Source of the DNA: Pseudomonadales bacterium
GTDB lineage: Bacteria > Pseudomonadota > Gammaproteobacteria > Pseudomonadales > Azotimanducaceae
Reading direction: 5' to 3'
DNA: 64,000 bases
Assembly (NCBI GenBank): GCA_022822135.1
Contig: JAJECH010000037.1
Coordinates: 34,527-98,526, forward strand
The position numbers and the translations under genes are program-made. Position 1 is the stretch's first letter, and each line of letters opens with the position of its first letter. Below the pieces are notes generated by a model. That model was not told the DNA's origin. It did no database searches and saw only the letters and a list, made by a program, of their open reading frames with translations. Shown here one piece after another: positions 28,475-37,237 of this stretch.

Positions 28475-28505
28475 AGGGGTGGCTCGTCACGGCGCGTTCA
28501 CCCCT
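28475..28505 (+). repeat. Intergenic stem-loop, copy 2
   Basis: AGGGGTG (28475-28481) can pair with CACCCCT (28499-28505). This is the counterpart of the hairpin at 27763-27794: the flanks are alike but the stem bases differ, and pairing is kept by a one-base register shift. It lies just before the shared sequence CTACTTAATTGAGGTAACTC and the ATG at 28536. Confidence 0.45.
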
Positions 28506-28535
28506 TCAGACCTACTTAATTGAGGTAACTCTGCA

Positions 28536-29264
28536 ATGAAGAGAAACAACCAATGGATCAAACAGGCATTCGCAGTCTGTTTCGTCCTTGCAGTCACACC
28601 GATGGCGAATGCGGCTGGTGAAGAACTCGTCGTGGTCGGCGAAGCCTCAGATGGGCCCGGCCCGCTTGAGATGGTCGAGATCATGAATGCTCATATCGAG
28701 GCAGGTCAGTTGTACCGGAAAAAGAAATACGCTGAGGCGGTAGAGTATCTGGAAATTGCTGCGAAAGGCGGAATGAAAAGATCTCAAGCTCAACTTGGTG
28801 CGATATTGCTTGGCATGACTGGGACAAATGAAGTGCCACGAGACCCGACGCGCGGGGTTGGTTGGCTTGGGGTCGCCGCATCCGGCAACACAGAACCAGC
28901 GTATAGAAAAGAGTACGAACGTGTTTACAACGCGATTACGCCGGCGCAACATCCGATGATCGATAAATTAGTCGATAGCTATATAGCAAAGTACGGGACG
29001 GACGCCACGAAAGTATCGTGCGAGCAGACGCGTCGCGCAGGTACAAGAATGTCCAGGTTGATTTGCTCGTTTGATGATCTTCATAAGTATCGCGATCAGC
29101 TTGATCCAGAGACGTTCGGCGCTCTGAGCGCTGATGGTCAAATCACCGATTACGCTGAAAACTACCGAAGTGGTGGCTTTGGTAGCGGCGGTGGTGGCAT
29201 CGGCGGTGGCGGAGGTGGTGGCGCACCGGGAGGTGGTGGCGGCGGACCCGGTGGGGGGTTCTAA
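28536..29264 (+). CDS. Small secreted Sel1-repeat protein with TonB-box-like motif and glycine-rich tail (3 of 4)
   Basis: A 242-residue protein. Its signal peptide is almost identical to that of the previous gene product (one or two changes), and EELVVVG is at residues 29-35. The mature part then diverges: a Sel1 block (EAVEYLEIAAKGGMKRSQAQ, RGVGWLGVAA) and the C-x14-C pair CEQTRRAGTRMSRLIC are retained. The C-terminus is a ~35-residue, almost pure glycine tail interrupted by Ser, Ile, Ala and Pro. Such tails are flexible and could be low-complexity linkers or attachment segments. The combination of a duplicated leader with a diverged body suggests that the leader was copied between neighbours. 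Confidence 0.78.
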   Translation: MKRNNQWIKQAFAVCFVLAVTPMANAAGEELVVVGEASDGPGPLEMVEIMNAHIEAGQLYRKKKYAEAVEYLEIAAKGGMKRSQAQLGAILLGMTGTNEVPRDPTRGVGWLGVAASGNTEPAYRKEYERVYNAITPAQHPMIDKLVDSYIAKYGTDATKVSCEQTRRAGTRMSRLICSFDDLHKYRDQLDPETFGALSADGQITDYAENYRSGGFGSGGGGIGGGGGGGAPGGGGGGPGGGF

Positions 29265-29348
29265 CCAGCGAGATTATCGTACGTGATTCAGGCACTCCAG
29301 TGATAAGATATTGTTATTGGCTGACGGTGTACTGACGGAAAGAGCGCG

Positions 29349-30092
29349 ATGGACGAGCAGCGTAGCTATACGAAGCATATAGCGGTTCCAGCCATTTTGT
29401 TTTTAATGTCGTTTGCGGTCGCGGCTGACGAGCGCCACACTCAGTTCGACACGCTACACGGTGGTCACGACGACGCAGATATGGAGCACCTGATTGTTAC
29501 TGGCGAAGCAGAGGATACCCTAGAGTCCGAGCGACGTGCGTACCTCGACCACCGTCGTGGCATGCTCCATTATTCACGCGGCAACTACTCCGAAGCACTA
29601 CCGTACTTGATCTCGTCTGCAAAGCATGGCTTTAAAGATTCGCAAGCACGCTTAGCGCATCTTTACCTTCACGGTTTAGGCGGTGTGCGACGGAGCGACG
29701 TGGTAGGAATCGCATGGATGGGCGTGGCGGCCCATGGTGAAACAACGCCAATCATTCAGCGTCGGTACGATGAATTGATGGCGGCTGTGCCACCTCATCA
29801 CATGGAATCGCTAAAACGAGTTGTCGAAGAATACGTCGAGAAATACGGAAATTTCGACCAAAACGTTGAGTGTGATGTTGCGAAGCATGCGAGTACGCAC
29901 ATTTCAAAGAACCGATGCTACTTCGAGTATGAATTCACCGTGATGTCTGCAATGGAAATTGCCGATATGCAAGAGTACTATCGAGATAAGATCATTCCAC
30001 CCGACCAAAATTCTTCGTTTGCGGGTCTAGACAACCTAACGCGCGTACCCGTACCTATTGACCCTCCCGCACCAATCGGTGGAGAAAATTAA
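29349..30092 (+). CDS. Small secreted Sel1-repeat protein with TonB-box-like motif (4 of 4)
   Basis: A 247-residue protein with signal peptide IAVPAILFLMSFAVAA and a His/Asp-rich mature N-terminus leading to EHLIVTG at residues 46-52. The Sel1 block is conserved (YSEALPYLISSAKHGFKDSQ, ARLAHLYLHGLGG, VGIAWMGVAAHG), as are the helix ending VVEEYVEKYG and the C-x14-C pair (CDVAKHASTHISKNRC). It is the most diverged member and ends PAPIGGEN rather than with a Gly-Ser-Ala tail. A GGAAAGAG ribosome-binding site precedes the ATG. The next gene on the same strand begins 184 bases on. Confidence 0.75.
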   Translation: MDEQRSYTKHIAVPAILFLMSFAVAADERHTQFDTLHGGHDDADMEHLIVTGEAEDTLESERRAYLDHRRGMLHYSRGNYSEALPYLISSAKHGFKDSQARLAHLYLHGLGGVRRSDVVGIAWMGVAAHGETTPIIQRRYDELMAAVPPHHMESLKRVVEEYVEKYGNFDQNVECDVAKHASTHISKNRCYFEYEFTVMSAMEIADMQEYYRDKIIPPDQNSSFAGLDNLTRVPVPIDPPAPIGGEN

Positions 30093-30276
30093 ATTCGTGC
30101 GAAACGTCATCACAAACCGTTCAGAATAGATCTTTGGGGTCATCCGCTTGAGGATTTCAAGGGCGGTGTGCATCGATCATGAAATCCGATCTTTTTTTGA
30201 TAGGCGTTTCTAACTCAGACGCACGTGCAGGATAGATTTTCTGAGTCCCCGCACGTTACAAAAACCAATGTAACCG

Positions 30277-31911
30277 TTGACATCTTCAAGAATCGGCTTC
30301 TTTCTATACGCGCTCATCCTCTCGTTAACAGGATGCATTAAAGCAGAGATTTTCCGCGATGTCACCGGTAGTTCCGATATGGATTTCGTACACGAGAATG
30401 GCGAACAAGGCTTGCTCTGGCTTGCAGAGATTCTGGGTCCTGGCGTGGGCGTTCTTGATGTAGACGGAGACGACTTTCTCGATATTTGGGCTGTCCAAGG
30501 CGGACCACTTCTAAATCGACACGAATCGTTACCGTCGGATCAAGTGTTTAAGAACATTTCGAGTGACGATGGTCTTCAATTCCGATCGATTACAGACGAA
30601 GCAAACGTTGAAGCGACCGGTTATGGGATGGGAATCGCTACAGGTGATGTTGATCGAGATGGTGATGTCGATGTGTTCCTCGCCAACTTTGGAGCGAACG
30701 AACTGTGGATCAATCGCGGAGACGGCTCATTCAGCGAGATGCACAAAGTAAGTGGACTCGCTGGCGAGGAGTGGTCCGTCGCAGGTTCGTTTGTTGATGT
30801 CGATCGTGATCAAGCGCTCGATCTATATGTGGTGAACTACGTCGGGTTTAAGACTGCGATTCACAAAGAGTGCTTGGGAATTTCACTTAAGCCAGACTAT
30901 TGCGCACCGACCGCTTACCGACCGTCGCCAGATAAACTCTATCTCAACATTGACGGCGGTATATTTCAAGACAGGTCAAAAAGCCTGAATATTCAGTCGA
31001 GAGTCGGAGGAGGGCTGGGGGTTATTAGCGCTGATTTTGACGACGATGGATTGATTGACCTTTATGTAGCGAATGACCCGACGGCTAACTTTCTTTGGCG
31101 GAATCTGGGTTCTGATGGATTCCAAGACGTCGCGCTGATTACGGGTTCGGCTGTCAATGGGGATGGAAAATCTGAAGCGAGCATGGGAGTTGATGTTCGC
31201 GATTTCGATCAGGATTGTGATATGGATCTTTTCATGACAAATCTGACATCGGAAACTAATACCCTTTTTCGTAATTCCGGCAAGGGTTGGTTCCTCGACG
31301 CGACAAATCGTGCGAAGCTCGGCGCATCTAGTTACCCATACACGGGATTCGGTACAGGGTGGATCGACCTTGATCTTGACGGCGACTTGGACTTGCTTGT
31401 GGCAAATGGTGCAGTGTCTCTCAACGCAAATGAGAGTCGGTCAGAGGAGGAGTTACCTCTTGGACAACGGAATCAACTTTGGTTGAACGACGGTCAAGGA
31501 CAATTTGTCGAAGTTCTTGACGACGAGTTCGTCTTAGACACAGAGGTAAGTCGCGGTGTCGCATTCGCTGATCTTGATAACGACGGTGACATCGACGTTT
31601 TAGTTGCTAACAACGGAGGACCATTGCGCGTTTTCGAAAATGTAAAAGCTGACGGGAATAACTGGATCGGATTAACGGTCAAAGATCGGGATTCGTACGC
31701 ATATCACGCCAAATTGAGTATTGTTGGCGAGCCGTGCGTAAGCCGCGTAGTTCGGACAGATGGGAGTTACGCGTCGGCGAACGATCCGAGAGTTGTTTTT
31801 GGACTAGGTAAAACGGTTGAGGAGCCGAAAATCAGTGTTACTTGGCCGGATGGCGAGGCGCAAACCTTCGGACCGTTGACGATAAACCAATATCACGTTC
31901 TTACACGATAA
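30277..31911 (+). CDS. CRTAC1-family protein (FG-GAP propeller plus ASPIC/UnbV domain), module A2
   Basis: A 544-residue protein with an apparent TTG start; no ATG lies before the signal segment. The signal ends ILSLTGC (Cys20), so it may be a lipoprotein, although cleavage at IKA-E is also possible. Seven acidic blade motifs follow: LDVDGDDFLD, GDVDRDGDVD, VDVDRDQALD, ADFDDDGLID, RDFDQDCDMD, IDLDLDGDLD and ADLDNDGDID. The cysteine pair is HKEC..SLKPDYCAP. The ASPIC/UnbV end is VVRTDGSYASANDPRVVFGLG, VTWPDGE, INQYHVL. It is the closest relative in the window of the module A1 protein, with the same gene order (CRTAC1 first, TPR second) and a 4-base spacer to its TPR partner. Confidence 0.85.
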   Translation: MTSSRIGFFLYALILSLTGCIKAEIFRDVTGSSDMDFVHENGEQGLLWLAEILGPGVGVLDVDGDDFLDIWAVQGGPLLNRHESLPSDQVFKNISSDDGLQFRSITDEANVEATGYGMGIATGDVDRDGDVDVFLANFGANELWINRGDGSFSEMHKVSGLAGEEWSVAGSFVDVDRDQALDLYVVNYVGFKTAIHKECLGISLKPDYCAPTAYRPSPDKLYLNIDGGIFQDRSKSLNIQSRVGGGLGVISADFDDDGLIDLYVANDPTANFLWRNLGSDGFQDVALITGSAVNGDGKSEASMGVDVRDFDQDCDMDLFMTNLTSETNTLFRNSGKGWFLDATNRAKLGASSYPYTGFGTGWIDLDLDGDLDLLVANGAVSLNANESRSEEELPLGQRNQLWLNDGQGQFVEVLDDEFVLDTEVSRGVAFADLDNDGDIDVLVANNGGPLRVFENVKADGNNWIGLTVKDRDSYAYHAKLSIVGEPCVSRVVRTDGSYASANDPRVVFGLGKTVEEPKISVTWPDGEAQTFGPLTINQYHVLTR

Positions 31912-31915
31912 ACCG

Positions 31916-33466
31916 ATGGTACGAATGAAACTGAGACAGCTCATATTGATCACGCTAGCGGCACTACTAACGTTGCATTCCTACGCCGATGATCTCGAGA
32001 CGGAATTGCAGTTCTTGCCTGATGAACTAGCGGATGACATCCGTCGAATGAAAGCACATTCTGACACACAACTCGAAACTGAAACCGAACCTCGCGCTAG
32101 AGCAGAAATTCTCGGTCAGCTCGCGTTTATTTATCACGCGCAACAGATGCTTGTATCGGCTGAAGCCGCCTACAGGGAGGCGTTGAATAACGATGAGGTG
32201 TACGCGTATCGGTACTTACTTGCGATTATCGTGTTGCAACGCGGAGACACCGAGGAAGCGATCGCACATTTGGACCAGGTCGTATTAGCTAATCCAGATT
32301 ACGTTCCGGCCTGGTATCGCCTCGGTAATCTCAAACTCTTGCAAGGAAACGTATCCGGCGCCGAAGCCGCATTTTCTAACGCACAGAAAGTCTATGCGGA
32401 TTCACCAGCGATTATGGTTGGTGTTGCTGACGTGGCCTTGGCACGGGAAGAATGGGAACGCGCAATCGAAGAATTGGAGAAAGCTGCAGTTTTCGCACCA
32501 AATAATGGACAAATTGCGTACAAGCTAGTAACAGCCTATCGCGAGCTAGGCGATCAAGTGAAAGTGGATGAGTGGCTACCGTTAGCGAATGCGTCGATGC
32601 AGCCACCAGCGCTTACAGATCCTCTAATGGTTGAGCTAGCTGGATTGAGTCGTAGCGGTAGGTTCTTTATTCAAGCGGCGGATTGGGCTTTCCAACGAGG
32701 CGATAGAGAAGCCACCCGAGATGCATTGAATCAGGCAACTGAGCTAGAGCCCGGTAATCTTGAATATGCGTTGAAGTACGCAGCATTTTTAGAGCTTACT
32801 GGCGAGATAAACGAGGCAACTACGGAGATCAAGAGATTTCTCTCTGTTCGTGAAGACGCCGCGAGTGCGTGGTTCTTCCTCGCACGATTGTTCAGGGATT
32901 CAGACGACGGTGAAAAATTCCTTCAAGGACTCGTCGCAATTCAAAAAGCAATTGAACTCGATTCGGACGAAGACCTTTATCGAACGTTAGCAGCCGCCAT
33001 GTCGCTTCAAGCCGCGTTGTACTCGCACGCGCAAGAGTATTACATCCAGCTCGTTGAACGTAATCCATCGAATCCCTACTACTATTACTGGTTCGCGTTA
33101 TCTCGCCTTGCAGAGGGCGAGTGCGACGGTCGCGAAGCTCTAGCGCGCGCCATAGCACTGCGTAGGAGCTGGGGGGAAGCACATGTTGCCCTTGCGCGTG
33201 CGGACGCGTTTTGTGGCGAACTCGGTTCCGCAACGCAACGATTAGAAGCACTTGCGAAAGCGGCCGCGGACCGAGATATTCAGTCTGCACAAGCGTTTGT
33301 CGCATTGTTGATTGGCGACGTAGAAAACGCGAGGATACTTGCTGAGCCGCTTCTACCAGACCCTGACGCCCAAATGGTGGTCGATTCGATCAATGCAAAT
33401 TCTCGTCCCGAACGAATATTTGCAAGCAACTCTAGTTGGTGGATCCCGCCAGAATTGATTAATTAG
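31916..33466 (+). CDS. Secreted TPR protein, partner of CRTAC1 module A2
   Basis: A 516-residue protein with signal peptide LRQLILITLAALLTLHSYA, then ten or more TPR-like hairpins (AEAAYREALNNDEVYAYRYL, AWYRLGNLKLLQGNVSGAEA, YKLVTAYRELGDQ, AWFFLARLFRDSDDG). The central non-repeat element ALTDPLMVELAGLSRSGRFF corresponds to IEDPMLTLVAQYSTNPTFF in module A1, so the two are orthologous parts of duplicated modules. It is longer than the A1 partner because of extra C-terminal repeats. Translation starts at ATG 31916 or at 31925, close behind the CRTAC1 stop. Probably a periplasmic scaffold. Confidence 0.8.
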   Translation: MVRMKLRQLILITLAALLTLHSYADDLETELQFLPDELADDIRRMKAHSDTQLETETEPRARAEILGQLAFIYHAQQMLVSAEAAYREALNNDEVYAYRYLLAIIVLQRGDTEEAIAHLDQVVLANPDYVPAWYRLGNLKLLQGNVSGAEAAFSNAQKVYADSPAIMVGVADVALAREEWERAIEELEKAAVFAPNNGQIAYKLVTAYRELGDQVKVDEWLPLANASMQPPALTDPLMVELAGLSRSGRFFIQAADWAFQRGDREATRDALNQATELEPGNLEYALKYAAFLELTGEINEATTEIKRFLSVREDAASAWFFLARLFRDSDDGEKFLQGLVAIQKAIELDSDEDLYRTLAAAMSLQAALYSHAQEYYIQLVERNPSNPYYYYWFALSRLAEGECDGREALARAIALRRSWGEAHVALARADAFCGELGSATQRLEALAKAAADRDIQSAQAFVALLIGDVENARILAEPLLPDPDAQMVVDSINANSRPERIFASNSSWWIPPELIN

Positions 33467-33695
33467 AAAGGTACTTCACTCAGTTTTTTCACAGCATTAC
33501 ACGAGCGACATGCGGGGAACGTCAGCCTCTCATGTGTTCGTTGGTTAACTCCTGCCACGTTTTTCATGAGACGTGATGTTCGACGATGTTCTGGTGACCT
33601 GGTTCACAGTTGGGGTGGAATCGCGACGAATGATTAGGCGTCTATGCGAATCACCTTAATGTTTCATTGAATTAGTCAAAAGCGAGGATACTCTT

Positions 33696-35393
33696 TTAAG
33701 GTGTTCGAACGTTCGACTCACCTTCTCCTTTGATTAGCGTATACACGTTATTTGTGGCAAACGAACCAAATCGTTCCGATTCTCCGTCTAGCCATGTGAC
33801 TGTTACGTCCATCACTTCACGCACCTCGACCGTGCCGAAATGAACGTGTGGATCATGTGCGGAGAGGTAACTTCCGTCAGTCTGTACGCGATGAGTAAGA
33901 ACCTTATCGGCGAGTCGTGCTGATACTCTCGCGTTGTATGCGTCACGGCGTGATTCGTCAAGGACGCGGAATCGAACAAATCCTGCACTTCGAGAGTCGC
34001 GATGCAAGTTCATCAGGAGAGATACCGTTGCATCCTTGTTAACGACCACTAAATCCTGGGTACCATCGCCATCAAGATCTCCTATCGCTAACCCTCGACT
34101 CGTGTATTCATGTGGCTCTTGAGTACCGCCTTCAGGTAGAACTAATTCAAACTGCCCTTCGCATGTGCCTCGATAGAGGGTGTTAAGTTCTTGGAAGAAA
34201 TCTGGTTTCGACAGATCCTCGACGTCGTGATAAACGCTTCCATTCGCTTGATAGATGTCATAGCATGAGTCGTTATCCAAGTCGGATACGATCAAGCCAA
34301 AACGCGTATAGCGACGACTGTGCGTGCCTAGTCTTACGACGCCAGTTGCATCGGTAAAGTAAGTTCCTTCGTTACGAAAGAACGAATCGGTTTGTTCTTC
34401 TATGTTCACAACTAGAACGTCGAAATCGGTGTCAGCATCGAAATCAAATGTCGCGATTCCCATACCAGCTTTTTCTATGCCGTGGTCATCCATTGCCGAT
34501 CCCCAATACCAAGCATCGTTTGTAAAAGTGAAATCTCCATTGTTAAGCCACAATTGATTGACCATCGAATCATTTGCAACGAAAACGTCGACCAAACCAT
34601 CGTTATTGATATCCACACTCACAATACCAAGTCCGTTACCGAAAGCGGCAGCCAAACCTGCCTTGATTGAGCGGTCCGTAAATGTGCCATCGCCGTTGTT
34701 CCGAAAAACGCGATCCATTGCTGCGTAGTTGTGAAGAGGTACGCAGTAAGTCTGAATATTGGTTGCATAGCAGTCCAACGCAGTCGACGGATCCCAGTGA
34801 ATGTAGTTTGCGACATAGAGATCGAGGTGCCCATCTCGATCGAAATCCGCGAACGACGCAGCGGTTCCCCAACTGTCATCTCCAACACCAGCAAGTGCGG
34901 TTACGTCATTAAATGACCCAGATCCATCGTTCTGAAGTAGGGCATTCGTGCCTACGTTCGTGACATAGATGTCAACATCACCGTCGTTGTCGTAATCCCC
35001 TGTGGCGACACCCATTCCATATCCCGCATTTGCGTGGTCATCTGGTTGTTCTGACTTATAAAACGTACCGTCTCCTCTATTGAGGTAGAGCTCGTTGCGG
35101 CGTGAGTCAGCATGTTCGGGATATAGAAAGCCACTTTGAATGAAGTAAACGTCTAAATCGCCATCGTTTTCGACGTCGAGCAACGCGACACCACCTCCTG
35201 TAATTTCAGGTAGATGGAACTCTCCGGTTGCTCCACTTACGTGATGGAAAGTTAACCCCCTTCTTTGCGCTTCTTCACTAAACCAAACGTTGTCGCGTGT
35301 CTTCATGACGTTTGCATCGTTTGAACATCCACCTACCACCCATACGGTGCATACCACGCCTAGGAGCAGCGGTACGGTTAGGGTGTGCCTCAA
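33696..35393 (-). CDS. CRTAC1-family lipoprotein, module B1
   Basis: A 565-residue protein with lipoprotein signal VWVVGGC (Cys23, followed by Ser, so outer-membrane sorting is expected). Blades include LDVENDGDLD, GDYDNDGDVD, ADFDRDGHLD, VDINNDGLVD, FDFDADTDFD, SDLDNDSCYD and GDLDGDGTQD, seven in all. The cysteine pair is ALDCYATNIQTYCVP. The ASPIC/UnbV segment reads VQTDGSYLSAHDPHVHFG, then VTWLDGESERF. It overlaps the stop of the upstream TPR gene by 4 bases (TTGA), the reverse gene order to modules A1 and A2. The coding strand is also opposite, so the module faces module A2 tail to tail across a 229-base gap with no recognisable element. Confidence 0.85.
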   Translation of the reverse strand: MRHTLTVPLLLGVVCTVWVVGGCSNDANVMKTRDNVWFSEEAQRRGLTFHHVSGATGEFHLPEITGGGVALLDVENDGDLDVYFIQSGFLYPEHADSRRNELYLNRGDGTFYKSEQPDDHANAGYGMGVATGDYDNDGDVDIYVTNVGTNALLQNDGSGSFNDVTALAGVGDDSWGTAASFADFDRDGHLDLYVANYIHWDPSTALDCYATNIQTYCVPLHNYAAMDRVFRNNGDGTFTDRSIKAGLAAAFGNGLGIVSVDINNDGLVDVFVANDSMVNQLWLNNGDFTFTNDAWYWGSAMDDHGIEKAGMGIATFDFDADTDFDVLVVNIEEQTDSFFRNEGTYFTDATGVVRLGTHSRRYTRFGLIVSDLDNDSCYDIYQANGSVYHDVEDLSKPDFFQELNTLYRGTCEGQFELVLPEGGTQEPHEYTSRGLAIGDLDGDGTQDLVVVNKDATVSLLMNLHRDSRSAGFVRFRVLDESRRDAYNARVSARLADKVLTHRVQTDGSYLSAHDPHVHFGTVEVREVMDVTVTWLDGESERFGSFATNNVYTLIKGEGESNVRTP

Positions 35394-36781
35394 TCGACCG
35401 GACCGTCTTCGCTTAGAGGATTTTCGTTAAGCGAGTTCTGATTGGTCTTTCTAGCCGCGTTTAGCGCACGGGTGCACTCTGAAATGCTCATGCGAGCTTT
35501 CTCGTGGCTTCTGTCGAGCGCTAATGCCGTTTCAAAGTGCGCCATCGCCCGGTCGCACCTTCCTTCTGCACCAAGAATGACTCCAGCGTAGTAGTGGACA
35601 TTTGGTGCAGTCGAATCTAAATCGATTGCAGTTTCGAAACTCTCAAGCGCAGCTCTCGTATCGCCATTGCGTAATCGCACGAAACCTAGTTCTTGGTGGG
35701 CAATTTGGAGCTTGGGGTAGATGGCGACAACATGCTCAAGATGCTGAGCAGCTTGAATGTTGTCTTCGTTGCGCTGGTACAGCGAAGCCAACAATAAGTG
35801 TGACGGATAGTGCACGGGTTCAAGCTCGATTGCTTTCATGAGATGCACTCGTGCAACTTCGTACATTTGCTTTTGGAAGTAGGCGAGAGCGAAGTGGTAC
35901 TGCACATTGAAATCCGTTTGTTCCTCAGCATCGAACTTACGAAGAGCGATGAGGGCGTCCTCGACTAGACCGCTTCCTAACATGAGCTCGACGTTGTGAA
36001 TCCTCTTGCTCTTGCCTCTTGCATGGGTTCGCATTTCTGTTACAAGCGGATCATCGAACCACATGGACTTAGCCTGGGAGGCGAATCGGAGGTACTCGCG
36101 TGCTTTCTTCTCGTCGCCGACCGCTCGCCAGGTATCGCTGAGCAGTCGAAACGCGACTGGATGGTTTGTGCGTGAAACGATCGCACTTAGTTCCTTTAGT
36201 GCCGTATCGAAATTCTCAGTCTTGACGAAGGTGCGCACTGATCCAAGTTCCGCTGCCGGACCCGCGCCAATGTCTATAGCTCGTTGGAAAGCTGCACGGG
36301 CAGCGATCGGTTCACCACGGTCTAACAACCAATTTCCAAGCCTAACGTAGATTCCTGGATACGAGTCGTCTAATTCGATGGCGAGGTTTGCGCTCGCAAT
36401 CGCCCCTTCCAGATCGCCATTTTTCTGCTGACGTAGCGCGAGGAGATATTTCCATTTAAACTCGTCGGGAGCTTTCTTGGTGGCTTCTTGATACGTCGTC
36501 TCGGCCGCTCTGTCAAAGCCATTAGCATCGTAAGCCATTGCCAAGCGACCGGTCGCATCGCCTCCACTTTCGAGCGAGGATGCCGTTTCAGCTAATGTAT
36601 GTATATAGTCTCGGAGTTTTTCGTCCGATATGCGCGAAAGGATCGAGGGCGACATGATGGCGTCGCGGTCATCACTCGATTCCCTCGATTGGTTGTCCTG
36701 CTGGCAAGCGCCAGTTAATACTAAAGTCGCGCACGTCGCTGCGAATTGGACCACGAAAGAGTGACGTTTTTGAGTTTCCAT
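35390..36781 (-). CDS. TPR lipoprotein, partner of CRTAC1 module B1
   Basis: A 463-residue lipoprotein (LVLTGAC, Cys26, then Gln-Gln: outer-membrane type). The N-terminal segment GRLAMAYDANGFDRAAETTY matches GRLGMVYDANGFTEAAALTY of the TPR protein at 41.5 kb, a family-specific element. About nine TPR units follow, with the central element MWFDDPLVTEMRTHARG (DP motif). The C-terminal repeats (GFVRLRNGDTRAALESFETAID, HYYAGVILGAEGRCDRAMAHF) resemble classical TPRs. It is translated first and coupled to the CRTAC1 gene. Its promoter must lie in the 456-base region shared with the divergent giant TonB receptor, which suggests joint regulation. Confidence 0.82.
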   Translation of the reverse strand: METQKRHSFVVQFAATCATLVLTGACQQDNQSRESSDDRDAIMSPSILSRISDEKLRDYIHTLAETASSLESGGDATGRLAMAYDANGFDRAAETTYQEATKKAPDEFKWKYLLALRQQKNGDLEGAIASANLAIELDDSYPGIYVRLGNWLLDRGEPIAARAAFQRAIDIGAGPAAELGSVRTFVKTENFDTALKELSAIVSRTNHPVAFRLLSDTWRAVGDEKKAREYLRFASQAKSMWFDDPLVTEMRTHARGKSKRIHNVELMLGSGLVEDALIALRKFDAEEQTDFNVQYHFALAYFQKQMYEVARVHLMKAIELEPVHYPSHLLLASLYQRNEDNIQAAQHLEHVVAIYPKLQIAHQELGFVRLRNGDTRAALESFETAIDLDSTAPNVHYYAGVILGAEGRCDRAMAHFETALALDRSHEKARMSISECTRALNAARKTNQNSLNENPLSEDGPVD

Positions 36782-37237
36782 GCCCTGTACGTTGAACGGG
36801 AGCTGCCAATCTGTCCGTGGAGTGCGATTTTAAAAATCTAAGAACTTGGAGAGCTCTGCATGTCGTACGTAGAACGTTAGCGGGAATCGCGTTCCAAACT
36901 AGGCCGGGCAGAACTTTTCCGCAATATTTATCAAACACCGAATTTTGATGTGGTGGTCCAGTCTCGTGTTCTTTTAGTCGCATACGTACTTGCATTACCG
37001 TTGATTTTGCCAATGTAACGTCGCCGAAAATCCGATGTTCGATGCCCAGATTTCGGTAATTACATGGAACCGTGAATTAACAAAAATGAAAAAAAGTGCA
37101 TTTTTCTCTTGACAAATGACCATGAAACATTTAGAAACACCACTGCAAAACTCCGAATTCTTGTGCGAGCTGGGAAGGTCGCATTCATTCGGTGTAAGCC
37201 TTTATGTAATTAAAGGTAAAAAAGAGGGGAGGAACCC
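36782..37237. promoter_or_regulatory. Divergent promoter region between module B1 and the giant TonB receptor
   Basis: 456 bases without a convincing gene. On the plus strand TTGACA (37109-37114) and TAGAAA (37132-37137) with a 17-base spacer form a good sigma70-type promoter for the receptor. An inverted repeat AAAAATG/CATTTTT (37082-37088, 37099-37105) sits just upstream of the -35 box and could be an operator. The leader of about 95 bases ends in GAGGGGAGGAACCC, a strong ribosome-binding site at the ATG at 37238. I see no equally clear promoter for the minus-strand module. Confidence 0.5.

Noticed and set aside
30093..30276. T-run near 30201-30207 as a terminator of the Sel1 block
   Set aside because: No stable stem lies directly before the T-run.
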